Source: CAZYFH01 sp965249175 (GTDB lineage Bacteria; Acidobacteriota; Vicinamibacteria; Vicinamibacterales; UBA8438). Taken from it: a stretch of 64,000 bases of DNA. Shown piece by piece: positions 45,582 to 55,220 of the stretch. The DNA lies in assembly GCA_965249175.1 (NCBI GenBank), contig OZ252227.1, positions 4,402,001 through 4,466,000 of the forward strand, given 5' to 3'. Made by a program: the position numbers and the translations under genes. The notes beneath the pieces were generated by a model, which was not told where the DNA came from, did not search any database, and was given only the letters and a program-made list of their open reading frames with translations. Position 1 is the stretch's first letter. Each line of letters opens with the position of its first letter.

Positions 45582-47110
45582 GTGACCAGCTCGCGCTGCT
45601 ACCAGAGTATCTGACGGCGCACCTGCGACTCACCCTCCTGGCGCTGTTCATCAGCACGGCGCTCAGCCTGCCACTCGGTATCGCGGCGACGCGGATCCGA
45701 TGGCTCGAACATCCGGCGCTGGCACTCGCCGGGATCATCCAGACCGTGCCGAGCCTCGCGCTGCTCGCGATGATGGTGCCGGTGCTCGCGGCGCTGAACC
45801 TCCAGAGCATCGGCTTCCTGCCAGCCATCGTCGGGCTCACGCTCTATGGGGTGCTACCGGTCCTGCGCAACACTGTGACCGGCATCGCCGGGGTCGACCC
45901 GGCGCTGATCGAAGCCGCGCGCGGAGTCGGGATGACGCCGCGACAGCAGCTGACGCAGGTAGAGCTCCCCCTCGCGATGCCCGTCATCATCGCCGGCATT
46001 CGGACCGCCGCCGTGTGGGTCGTGGGCATCGCCACCCTGTCGACCCCGGTGGGCGCCACCAGCCTGGGCAATTACATCTTCAGCGGCTTGCAGACGCGCA
46101 ACTATGCATCGGTGCTGGTGGGCTGCGTCGCCGCCGCGGCGCTCGCCCTGCTGCTGGATGGCCTCATTCGAACAATCGAAGTGGGGATGCGCACACGCCG
46201 GCGCCGTCCCGTTGTCGCCGCGCTCGCGGGGCTCGTGGCCCTGTCTCTCTATGCGGCCATCACGCTCGCGGCACCGCTCTTCCAGGAACGCGACCGACCC
46301 ATCGTGATCGGAGCGAAGACGTTTACCGAGCAATACATTCTCAGCAGCGCCTTGGCCGGATGGATCGAGCAACACACGACGCGACCCACCAGGCTCATGC
46401 AGTCGCTCGGCTCCATCGTAGCCTTCGATGCGCTCGCTGCCGGCGACATCGACCTGTACGTCGACTACTCCGGGACGTTGTGGGCGAACGAGATGGGCCG
46501 CGGGGAGGTGACCGCGCCGCGTGCCGAGGTGCTCGAGGCCGTTGAACAGTTCTTGCGCGACGAACACGGCATCACGCTCGTCGCAACGCTCGGCTTCGAG
46601 AACGCGTACGCGCTCGCCGTCCGCGCCTCCGACGCCGCGCAGCTCGGTCTCAGGTCCGTCAGCGACCTGCGCTCGCACGCGCCGCGACTGGTCATGGGCG
46701 GCGACTACGAGTTCTTCGCGAGACCCGAGTGGACGGCCATCCGGGAGACCTACGGGCTCGCGTTCCGGGAGTTGCGCACGATGGACTCGACGCTCATGTA
46801 TCAGGCGGCCGACCAACGCGATGTCGATGTCATCAGCGCGTTCTCAACGGACGGCCGCATCGCGGCGTACGATCTGCGCGTGCTGACGGACGACCGTGGC
46901 GCGATTCCGCCGTATGATGCCGTGGTGCTGGCCTCGGCGCGGGTCGCGCGGGACGCGCCGGATGTCCTGCGCGCCGTTGCGCGGCTCGACGGCGCGATCG
47001 ACGCGGAGCGCATGCGCGCCATGAACCTTGCGGTCGACAACAACGGCGACAGCCCGGCGGCCGTGGCGCAAGCGTTCCTGGAGTCGTTGGGGGGGATCGA
47101 CGCGCCGTGA
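45578..47110 (+). CDS. Osmoprotectant ABC transporter permease fused to substrate-binding protein
   Basis: 510 residues. The first 200 are an OpuCB-type permease with about six helices and the EAA-like loop EAARGVGMTPRQQLTQVELP. A further helix (VVAALAGLVALSLYAAITLA) leads to a periplasmic OpuAC-type binding domain: IVIGAKTFTEQYILSSALAG, ALAAGDIDLYVDYSGTLWAN and VDVISAFSTDGRI. Fusion of both functions in one chain occurs in some quaternary-amine importers. With the coupled ATPase it forms a complete two-gene transporter; substrate (betaine, choline or similar) is inferred. Confidence 0.88.
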   Translation: MSDQLALLPEYLTAHLRLTLLALFISTALSLPLGIAATRIRWLEHPALALAGIIQTVPSLALLAMMVPVLAALNLQSIGFLPAIVGLTLYGVLPVLRNTVTGIAGVDPALIEAARGVGMTPRQQLTQVELPLAMPVIIAGIRTAAVWVVGIATLSTPVGATSLGNYIFSGLQTRNYASVLVGCVAAAALALLLDGLIRTIEVGMRTRRRRPVVAALAGLVALSLYAAITLAAPLFQERDRPIVIGAKTFTEQYILSSALAGWIEQHTTRPTRLMQSLGSIVAFDALAAGDIDLYVDYSGTLWANEMGRGEVTAPRAEVLEAVEQFLRDEHGITLVATLGFENAYALAVRASDAAQLGLRSVSDLRSHAPRLVMGGDYEFFARPEWTAIRETYGLAFRELRTMDSTLMYQAADQRDVDVISAFSTDGRIAAYDLRVLTDDRGAIPPYDAVVLASARVARDAPDVLRAVARLDGAIDAERMRAMNLAVDNNGDSPAAVAQAFLESLGGIDAP

Positions 47111-47135
47111 GCCACACGGGGGAGTCGACGAGACG

Positions 47136-47690
47136 ATGTCCATTCTGAAGTTTCTCGGTCTCACGACCGACGACGGTCCGGAGCAGCTGGATGCGGGAGC
47201 CGAGGGCGATATCGTTCGGCGCATTGTCCGCGAGCTCGAAGCGTTGCCGGAAGACAAGGCGCGGTATCTCGCAGCATTCGCCTATGTGCTCGGGCGGGCC
47301 GCCCATGCCGACTCGCATATCAGTGACGAGGAAACCAGCAAGATGCTTCACATCGTCACGGGGCTGGGACACCTCCCGGAGGCGCAGGCCGTCCTCGTGG
47401 TCGAGATGGCGAAGAGCCAGGTGCGCCTGTTCGGGGGCACGGACAACTACGTCGTGACGCGGCAGTTCAAGACGCTGTCGTCACCAGAGCAGCGCTTCGA
47501 GCTACTCGAGTGCGTCTTTGCGGTGACCGCGGCGGATGAGTCGATTATTGCGGTCGAGGAGGGACAGGCCCGGCAGATTTCGAAGGAGTTGGGTCTGACG
47601 CATGCCGAATTCGTCACCGCGCGGGCGGGATACGTGGAGCATGTCGAAGCCCTGAAGGACTTTCGCCGTCAGCGCGACGAGAAAGTATAG
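47136..47690 (+). CDS. TerB-like protein
   Basis: 184 residues from ATG at 47136. All-helical TerB-type domain: YLAAFAYVLGRAAHADSHIS, EETSKMLHIVTGLGHLPEAQ and a second helix set VFAVTAADESIIAVEEGQAR. Acidic residues in each half correspond to the metal-binding sites of tellurite-resistance TerB. Named for a distant similarity; no evidence for tellurite resistance here. It is 25 bases after the transporter and ends convergently with the AI-2E-like gene. Confidence 0.75.
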   Translation: MSILKFLGLTTDDGPEQLDAGAEGDIVRRIVRELEALPEDKARYLAAFAYVLGRAAHADSHISDEETSKMLHIVTGLGHLPEAQAVLVVEMAKSQVRLFGGTDNYVVTRQFKTLSSPEQRFELLECVFAVTAADESIIAVEEGQARQISKELGLTHAEFVTARAGYVEHVEALKDFRRQRDEKV

Positions 47691-47693
47691 GGG

Positions 47694-48761
47694 TCACGCC
47701 TTCCGAGACGCGACCGCGGTCGGGTTGGCATCGAGCATCACGGCCACCCAGCGGAGGTCGGTCGTGTTCTCCAGGGCAATCTTGACCACCATCGTCAGGG
47801 GAACGGAGAAGAGCATGCCAACCGGTCCCCAGACCCAGCCCCAGAATACGAGCGACACGAACACCACGAGGGTCGAGAGTCCCAATCGACGGCCCATGAG
47901 CGTCGGCTCGACGAAGTTGCCGAACACGACGTTGACCCCCAAATAGCCGCCGGCGATGACCGCCGCGCTGACGGGACCGAGGTCGGGCTGGATGAGTGCG
48001 AGCAGCACCGCCGGCACCGCCGCCAGGATCGATCCGAGATTCGGGATGAAGTTGAACAAGAACGCGAGAACACCCCAGAGCACCGCGAATTCGAGGCCGA
48101 CGACCCAGACCCACACGCCGACCACGACACCGGTGGCCGCGCTGATGGCCGTCTTGATCACCAGGTAGTTCTGCACCTGAGCCGTGATGCGGCCCAGTGG
48201 CCCGAAATGGTCGACCCCGGCACCGAACGCGGCCTTCAACTTCGCACTAAATCCGGCCGCCTCGACCAAGATGAAGATCACCGTCAGCAGCACGAGAAAC
48301 GTGTTGGTGAGCAAGGAACCTAGCGCGCGTAACGCGTTGCCGACGACACCGCCGACCTGTGCAAGGGACGGCGCCAGCGTCGATTGCCACTCCTCGATGG
48401 GCAGATCGAACTGCGTGGCGACCGCCGCCACCGGCTCGGCCAGCGCCTGGAGGCTCTCCAGATACGCGTCAGGATCCAACCCGGCGAGCTGGGTCACCGA
48501 ACGGCTGACCACGGCCACCAGCACGCTGACGATGGAGATGGCCAGCAGAATCGTGGCCAGCACGGCCAGCGCCCTGGGCACGCGATTCCGCTGGAGCCAG
48601 TTCATGAAGGGCACGACGACGACGCCGAGGAACACGGCGATGAGGAAGGGCTGAACGAGCGATGCCGCCGCCTGCAACCCGGCGATGACGACAACGACGC
48701 TCGCCGCCGAGACCAGGAACCGCGTCCCCGCATCGCCCCGTCCGCGCGCCTCGTTGGTCAT
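47694..48761 (-). CDS. AI-2E family transporter-like membrane protein
   Basis: 355 residues from ATG at 48761, which overlaps the TGA of egtD (ATGA), so translation is coupled. Eight helices in the family arrangement: VSAASVVVVIAGLQAAASLV, a cytoplasm-facing amphipathic region, and the conserved LAFLFNFIPNLGSILAAVPA and VFGNFVEPTLMGRRLG. The family includes proteins reported to export AI-2 or to exchange Na+ and H+, and most members are uncharacterised. Coupling to ergothioneine genes is notable. Confidence 0.85.
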   Translation of the reverse strand: MTNEARGRGDAGTRFLVSAASVVVVIAGLQAAASLVQPFLIAVFLGVVVVPFMNWLQRNRVPRALAVLATILLAISIVSVLVAVVSRSVTQLAGLDPDAYLESLQALAEPVAAVATQFDLPIEEWQSTLAPSLAQVGGVVGNALRALGSLLTNTFLVLLTVIFILVEAAGFSAKLKAAFGAGVDHFGPLGRITAQVQNYLVIKTAISAATGVVVGVWVWVVGLEFAVLWGVLAFLFNFIPNLGSILAAVPAVLLALIQPDLGPVSAAVIAGGYLGVNVVFGNFVEPTLMGRRLGLSTLVVFVSLVFWGWVWGPVGMLFSVPLTMVVKIALENTTDLRWVAVMLDANPTAVASRKA

Positions 48762-49729
48762 GGCACGTCGAACAAGGTCAGAGCAAACCCAGAATCCGGA
48801 TCGATCCACTGATCGCAGACCCCGAACCCCGCGGTCTCGCCCATGGCGCGGACCTGCGCCCGCTCGTACTTGTGGGAGCTCTCTGTCCAGATGGCTTCAC
48901 CCTCAGCAAGGCGCACGCAGCACCCGGCGGCGGCAAGACAGACTGTTTGTTCGGTTCGGCTGACGAGGAATGACTCGACGCGCGATTCGTGAGCGTTCCA
49001 GATCACGCGGTGCTCGAACTGCTCCAGGTCGAAGTCGCCGTCGAGCTCGCGGTTGAGTCGGGCCAGCAGGTTCAGGTTGAACGCGGCGGTCACGCCGAGG
49101 GGATCATCGTAGGCCAGGACCATTTCGGCCTCTGGCTTGATGAGGTCCGCGCCAAGGAGGAACAGATCGCCGGCGCGGAGTGGAGCGCGGATGTCGCACA
49201 AGAACCCAGCGGCCTCGGCGGACGCAAGATTACCGACGTTCGACCCCAGGAAGAGCACCATGGCCGGACCCTCGTCGAGGCCGGCCACCGCCGCATCGAG
49301 GCCCGCCAAGTAGGCCATCTCGTAGCGCGAGAGAGAGACCGACGCATGCCGGGACAGCGTCCGATGCGAGAGCTCGAGTGCGGTGGGTGAGATATCCACG
49401 AGATGCACGCGGACCGCGCGGCCGCCCGCCACCAGTCCGTCGATGAGGATGGCGAGCTTTTCCCCGCTTCCACCACCCAACTCGATCAACGACGCCGGGT
49501 CGCCCATCCGGCTGGTGATCGCGGCGTGCTCTCGCTCGAGCAACGCCCGCTCGCCACGCGTGATCTTGTACCAGGGCAGCTCGCAGATGGCCTCGAACAG
49601 CTGTGAACCGAGCGCGTCGTACAGATACTTCGACGGCAGCTGCTTTGACGATCGGGCGAGACCCTCGACAACGTCGCGCGCCAGCCCGTCGAGGGTCGTG
49701 GCCCCACCCGCGGCGTCTGGTGTCGGCAT
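48758..49729 (-). CDS. egtD: L-histidine N-alpha-methyltransferase EgtD
   Basis: 323 residues from ATG at 49729. EgtD trimethylates histidine to hercynine with SAM, the first step of ergothioneine synthesis. Seen: the N-terminal LPSKYLYDALGSQLFEAICE, SAM motif LIELGGGSGEKLAILIDGL, LFLGSNVGNL and DDPLGVTAAFNLNLLARLNR, all diagnostic for EgtD/DUF2260. The gene follows egtB by 19 bases and overlaps the transporter-like gene. Confidence 0.93.
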   Translation of the reverse strand: MPTPDAAGGATTLDGLARDVVEGLARSSKQLPSKYLYDALGSQLFEAICELPWYKITRGERALLEREHAAITSRMGDPASLIELGGGSGEKLAILIDGLVAGGRAVRVHLVDISPTALELSHRTLSRHASVSLSRYEMAYLAGLDAAVAGLDEGPAMVLFLGSNVGNLASAEAAGFLCDIRAPLRAGDLFLLGADLIKPEAEMVLAYDDPLGVTAAFNLNLLARLNRELDGDFDLEQFEHRVIWNAHESRVESFLVSRTEQTVCLAAAGCCVRLAEGEAIWTESSHKYERAQVRAMGETAGFGVCDQWIDPDSGFALTLFDVP

Positions 49730-49748
49730 GGCAATCTGTCCGCGGCGT

Positions 49749-51098
49749 CTACGCGTCGCGCGCGCAACGGAACGTGGCGTACATAAAGGGATAGCTCGGT
49801 CGGAACCAGTTGCGAAAGCTGCGGCGGATGAGATCGCGACCTGTGGCCGGTGACGCACCCTTGACGACGAAATGATCGCCGTCGAAGAAGTCAGCCGAGT
49901 ACTCGGGATACGACGCCATCGCCGCGAATCCGGGAAACCCCTCAAACACCGTCGACGTCCACTCCCAGCCGTTGCCGACGAGATCGTGCACGCCCCAGGC
50001 GCTCACGCCGTCCGGATACGACCCTACCGGCACGGGATCCCAGTGATGGAAGTCGAAGTTGCCGCGCGTCGGGTCGGGTTCGGCCCCGCCCCAGGGATAC
50101 GGGTGTTCCGAACCGTCGGGTGCACCGTATGCCGCGCGATGAAATTCGGCCTCGGTGGGAAGCCGGTCGCCGCGCCAGCGCGTGTACGCCTGCGCCTCGT
50201 CGTGCGTGACGAACACGGGCCAGCTCCGCGGCAACGGCACGGTCTCGAACATGCCACGCCAATGCCACTCGTCCGCGACACGCTCCCAGAACAGTGGATG
50301 CCTTCGCCCACCGCTCTTCAGGCGCTCCCACGCCCGCGGCGTCCACAGCGCCGGGTTCGTGTAGCCGCCGGCCTCGACGAACGAGCGGTACTCCTCGTTG
50401 GTCACGTCGTGCACGTCGAGGTCGAATGCCGGGACCTCGGCGACATGCTGGGGAAACTCGTTGTCCCAGCCGAAACGCACGTCGTCGATCTCCGCGCCAA
50501 GCGTGGTCCGTCCCGAGGGAACCCGGACGCTGGATCTCGTAGGCGACGCGCCATTGGTGATGGGACGCGTCGCGGAGCCCGGGCGACGCTTCCTCGCGAC
50601 CGCAAACCGATGCCACATATAGAGGAGCGTTTCCTGGTGCATGACCTCGTGCTCGAGCATCGTGAACACACCCTGCCCTCGCTGGAGGACCGCGTTGCCG
50701 TCGCCCTCGATCGTTGCCGAATCGAGCGCACCGAGTATCGCGGTGTCGGCGCGGCCGGAGTACTCCTGCACCGCGCTACGGGTTGGCCACTCGGCGATCG
50801 CCGACCTCTCCGCTGCGGTCTGGTCGCTCGGATCGATCCCGCGCGCAAACAGCGCTTCGAGATCGCGGTCGAGGCCGCGGTGGCCCAATGCCTTCTTGAG
50901 GAAGCAGTTCACCGAGAACGCGGGAATATGCCCCTCGTAGAACACGACCGGGTGTCGCAGAGGAATCGGGCGCTCGTAGTACGCGTCCGGGTCCAGGACG
51001 TCAAAGAGGACCTCGGTGCGTGCGCGGTTCCGCTGGTAGGACTGAATCGCGTGCTGGCGGTCGACAACGCGACCGGGTGCCGGCCCGGGGGTTCCCAT
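49749..51098 (-). CDS. egtB: Ergothioneine sulfoxide synthase EgtB
   Basis: 449 residues. EgtB is an iron enzyme that joins a cysteine-derived thiol to hercynine with oxygen. The N-terminal DinB-like domain supplies the iron ligands: His57 (YEGHIPAF), His150 and His154 (HEVMHQE). The C-terminal FGE-sulfatase domain carries YPWGGAEPDPTRGNFDF, GNGWEWTSTVF and GRDLIRRSFRNW. egtA, egtC and egtE are not nearby; the acidobacterium Chloracidobacterium has an EgtB that uses cysteine directly, which would make egtA and egtC unnecessary. The upstream region carries a 33-bp repeat array. Confidence 0.92.
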   Translation of the reverse strand: MGTPGPAPGRVVDRQHAIQSYQRNRARTEVLFDVLDPDAYYERPIPLRHPVVFYEGHIPAFSVNCFLKKALGHRGLDRDLEALFARGIDPSDQTAAERSAIAEWPTRSAVQEYSGRADTAILGALDSATIEGDGNAVLQRGQGVFTMLEHEVMHQETLLYMWHRFAVARKRRPGSATRPITNGASPTRSSVRVPSGRTTLGAEIDDVRFGWDNEFPQHVAEVPAFDLDVHDVTNEEYRSFVEAGGYTNPALWTPRAWERLKSGGRRHPLFWERVADEWHWRGMFETVPLPRSWPVFVTHDEAQAYTRWRGDRLPTEAEFHRAAYGAPDGSEHPYPWGGAEPDPTRGNFDFHHWDPVPVGSYPDGVSAWGVHDLVGNGWEWTSTVFEGFPGFAAMASYPEYSADFFDGDHFVVKGASPATGRDLIRRSFRNWFRPSYPFMYATFRCARDA

Positions 51099-51211
51099 GC
51101 GCGCTCCTAGGATTTCGTTGGGGGCTGCATCATGGCGTGACTCCGCTTGATAGTACCAGAATCACCGCGGCGTCCGGGTCGTCGGCCACCCGACGCGCGC
51201 CGTAGCGGGAC

Positions 51212-51343
51212 GCCTCGTCCCCGATCCCATACGCGGCCGCGCACGCCTCGTCCCCGATCCCATACGCGGCCGCGCACGCCTCGTCCCCGATCCCATACGC
51301 GGCCGCGCACGCCTCGTCCCCGATCCCATACGCGGCCGCGCAC
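51212..51343. repeat. 33-bp tandem repeat, four identical copies
   Basis: Four perfect head-to-tail units of 33 bases, each with a NotI-type GCGGCCGC and the segment GTCCCCGATCCCATACGC. Open in both directions; on the minus strand a unit would encode the 11 residues ACAAAYGIGDE. It lies between the egtB start and tRNA-Leu, in what should be the egtB promoter or leader region. No spacer sequence separates units, so it is not a CRISPR. Confidence 0.95.
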
Positions 51344-51409
51344 GCCTTCCGCACGAGGAACCGTATGCTACGCTGGTGGAGTTCCGGTGACGTCGGGCGC
51401 CGCACCGAT

Positions 51410-51496
51410 GCGAAAGTGGCGGAACTGGCAGACGCGCCGGATTTAGGATCCGGTAGCCGCAAGGCTATGGGGGTTCGAGTCCCCCCTTTCGCACCA
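51410..51496 (+). tRNA. tRNA-Leu (anticodon UAG)
   Basis: Acceptor stem GCGAAAG pairs with CTTTCGC, followed by ACCA, so CCA is encoded. Anticodon stem CCGGA/TCCGG encloses TTTAGGA, giving anticodon TAG. The variable arm TAGCCGCAAGGCTATG forms the long class II hairpin required for leucine tRNA, and the T arm contains GGTTCGAGTC. Length 87 bases. Confidence 0.96.
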
Positions 51497-51549
51497 CTGC
51501 TCGGAAACTGTACGTCGGGGCCCCACCGTCTGGTCGGCCCACTCTCCAG

Positions 51550-52851
51550 ATGAAGACCGCATTCACCGATCTCAGCGACAGTCGCAAGGAGCTGTCCGTC
51601 GAGATCCCAACCGCCATCGTCGACAAGGCCATCGAGCGCCTATCGCGCCGATACAGCCGAACGGCGACAGTGCCCGGCTTTCGACCGGGCAAGGTACCGG
51701 CCAAGCTGGTGCTCACACGCTACCGAGAGCAGATCCTCCGAGACGTCGCCCAGGATCTCATTCCGCAAGCAGTGGATGACGCGCTGCGCGAGCGGGGGGT
51801 CGAACCGGTCGCCACGCCGGAGATTCGCGATGTCGACGTCGACGAGGGCAAACCGATGACGTTCACGGCCGCCTTCGAGACGGTGCCGGCGATCGATCCC
51901 GGCAACTACGACGGCTTCACGCTCCGACGCTCTCCTGTCGCGGTCGACGACGAGGCCGTCGACAAGGCTCTCGAACAGCTGCGGCAATCGGCGGCGCGTG
52001 CCGAGCCGATCGAAGGCCGCCCGGCAGCGACCGGCGACACGCTAACGCTCGATCTCGAGCGACGCCTCCGGCGGCCATCAGCTGACGGCAGTGTCGCAGA
52101 AGCCGCCCCGGAACGGCACGTCGACGTCAACGTGGAGATCGGCAGCCCCGAGAACCCACCCGGCTTCGACGAACACCTCGTGGGCCTGGAGCCGGGAGCC
52201 TCGCGGGAGTTCACGGTGACGTTTCCGGACAACTATGAAGTGTCAGGACTCGCGGGGGCGGAGGCCGCATACGCCGTCGAAGTCCGGAGCATTCACCAGC
52301 GGTTGGTGCCCGCGCTCGATGACGAGCTCGCAAGGGATCTTGGTGACTTCGGCGATCTCGCCGCGCTCCGTGGGCATGTGCACGAGGACCTGGAGCAGCA
52401 GGCAGAGGCGGATGCGACACGTGACGTCCGTGCCGAGCTGATCCGGCAGCTCGCTTCACGCGTGAGCGTCGATGTGCCGAACGCGCTGGTGACCGTGGAG
52501 ATCGAACGTCGTGTTGAGCACCTCGTGCGCCACATGCTTGGGCAACGCATCGACCCCCGCCGCGCCAACGTAGACTGGGATGCCTTTCGCGAACAGCAGC
52601 GCGCGGCAGCGACCGAAGCGGTTCGCGGCGGCCTGGTCCTGGATGAGATCGCGACGCGCGAGTCGCTGGACGTCGGCGACAGCGATCTGGAGGCGGAATA
52701 CGCGCGGCAAGGAGAGATGAGCGGACGCACGCCGTCGGCCGTGCGTGCGCTTGTCGAGAAGGAGAACGGGGCCGACCGGTTGTTGGCCGGGTTGCGGCGT
52801 GAGAAGGCAATTGACTTCCTGTTGGCGCGTGCTACTATCGTGACCGCTTGA
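51550..52851 (+). CDS. tig: Trigger factor
   Basis: 433 residues. Ribosome-associated chaperone and prolyl isomerase. The N-terminal ribosome-binding signature is present in VPGFRPGKVPAKLV; a PPIase (FKBP-like) domain follows at about residues 150-245, with FPDNYEVSGLAGAEA, and then the helical C-terminal chaperone domain (FGDLAALRGHVHEDLEQQAE). It leads the conserved tig-clpP-clpX-lon block and lies 53 bases after tRNA-Leu. Confidence 0.95.
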   Translation: MKTAFTDLSDSRKELSVEIPTAIVDKAIERLSRRYSRTATVPGFRPGKVPAKLVLTRYREQILRDVAQDLIPQAVDDALRERGVEPVATPEIRDVDVDEGKPMTFTAAFETVPAIDPGNYDGFTLRRSPVAVDDEAVDKALEQLRQSAARAEPIEGRPAATGDTLTLDLERRLRRPSADGSVAEAAPERHVDVNVEIGSPENPPGFDEHLVGLEPGASREFTVTFPDNYEVSGLAGAEAAYAVEVRSIHQRLVPALDDELARDLGDFGDLAALRGHVHEDLEQQAEADATRDVRAELIRQLASRVSVDVPNALVTVEIERRVEHLVRHMLGQRIDPRRANVDWDAFREQQRAAATEAVRGGLVLDEIATRESLDVGDSDLEAEYARQGEMSGRTPSAVRALVEKENGADRLLAGLRREKAIDFLLARATIVTA

Positions 52852-52942
52852 AGCGGAGCCTCAGCCGCGTCCCAAATCGATTCCTCACCCGCCCAACCGT
52901 CCTGTCCATAGGCACGACTGTCCGACCGGAGCGCAGGTTGAC

Positions 52943-53545
52943 ATGGCTGAACCGCAAAACCAATTGATCCCCATGGTGGTCGAGCAGACCAACCGTGGCG
53001 AACGGGCGTATGACATCTACTCGCGCCTGCTGAAAGACAGCATCATCTTCATCGGCGCGCCCATCGACGATGGGTTGGCCAACCTGGTCATCGCCCAGAT
53101 GCTCTTTCTCGAGGCCGAAGACCCGGACCGCGACATCACCCTCTACATCAACAGCCCGGGTGGCTCAATCTCCGCGGGCATGGCGATCTACGACACCATT
53201 CGGTTCATCAGACCCGACGTGCAGACGTACTGCATCGGTCAAGCCGCATCCATGGCGGCGGTGCTGCTGGCGGCAGGAGCCAAGAGCAAGCGATACTCCC
53301 TGCCCAACTCGCGCATCATCATCCATCAGCCACTGATGACCGGGCTGGGCGGGCAGGCGACCGACATCGACATCCACGCGAAGGAAATACTGCGCATGCG
53401 TGCGCGGCTCAACGAAATTCTGGCTGCGCACACCGACCAGACACTCGAGCGAATCGGTGAGGACACCGAACGTGACTACATCATGAGCGCCGATCAGGCC
53501 CGTGAATACGGTATTATTGATGACGTGATTCGGCAGCGTGCGTAG
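52943..53545 (+). CDS. clpP: ATP-dependent Clp protease proteolytic subunit ClpP
   Basis: 200 residues. Serine protease that forms the double-heptamer barrel served by ClpX. Catalytic Ser in GQAASMAAVLLAAG, catalytic His in IIIHQPL, catalytic Asp in the segment after GQATDIDIHA; ITLYINSPGGSISAGMAIYD matches the family. The short N-terminus fits the mature form. Downstream the usual short gap to clpX is replaced by a 380-bp octamer array. Confidence 0.97.
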   Translation: MAEPQNQLIPMVVEQTNRGERAYDIYSRLLKDSIIFIGAPIDDGLANLVIAQMLFLEAEDPDRDITLYINSPGGSISAGMAIYDTIRFIRPDVQTYCIGQAASMAAVLLAAGAKSKRYSLPNSRIIIHQPLMTGLGGQATDIDIHAKEILRMRARLNEILAAHTDQTLERIGEDTERDYIMSADQAREYGIIDDVIRQRA

Positions 53546-53565
53546 CGCGCTGCCCGCGTATCAAT

Positions 53566-53945
53566 AGTCGATCAGTCGATCAGTCGTCAGTCGATCAGTC
53601 GATCAGTCGATCAGTCGATCAGTCGATCAGTCGATCAGTCGATCAGTCGATCAGTCGATCAGTCGATCAGTCGATCAGTCGATCAGTCGATCAGTCGATC
53701 AGTCGATCAGTCGATCAGTCGATCAGTCGATCAGTCGATCAGTCGATCAGTCGATCAGTCGATCAGTCGATCAGTCGATCAGTCGATCAGTCGATCAGTC
53801 GATCAGTCGATCAGTCGATCAGTCGATCAGTCGATCAGTCGATCAGTCAATCAGTCAATCAGTCAATCAGTCAATCAGTCAATCAGTCAATCAGTCAATC
53901 AGTCAATCAGTCAATCAGTCAATCAGTCAATCAGTCAATCAGTCA

Positions 53946-53948
<3 letters not shown>
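53566..53948. repeat. Octamer tandem array between clpP and clpX, 48 units
   Basis: From 53566: two AGTCGATC units, one 7-base unit missing an A (53582-53588), 32 AGTCGATC units to 53844, 12 AGTCAATC units to 53940, and a last unit AGTCAATG (53941-53948) whose final three bases are the clpX start codon. The first block carries a GATC every 8 bases. The array has no stop codon in any forward frame and no ATG, GTG or TTG before the last unit; reverse frames contain TGA. Confidence 0.98.
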
Positions 53949-55196
<1,248 letters not shown>

Positions 55197-55220
55197 TCCG
55201 GCCGGTGCATCCCTGAACGC

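Noticed and set aside
49749..51098. Selenoneine synthase SenA instead of EgtB
   Set aside because: No SenB- or SenC-like genes nearby and egtD is adjacent; EgtB is the simpler call.
51212..51343. CRISPR array
   Set aside because: Four abutting identical 33-bp units with no spacers and no cas genes.
51130..51462. Minus-strand open frame with four 11-residue repeats
   Set aside because: It runs through the 33-bp array and starts inside tRNA-Leu; no ribosome-binding site and no conserved flanks.
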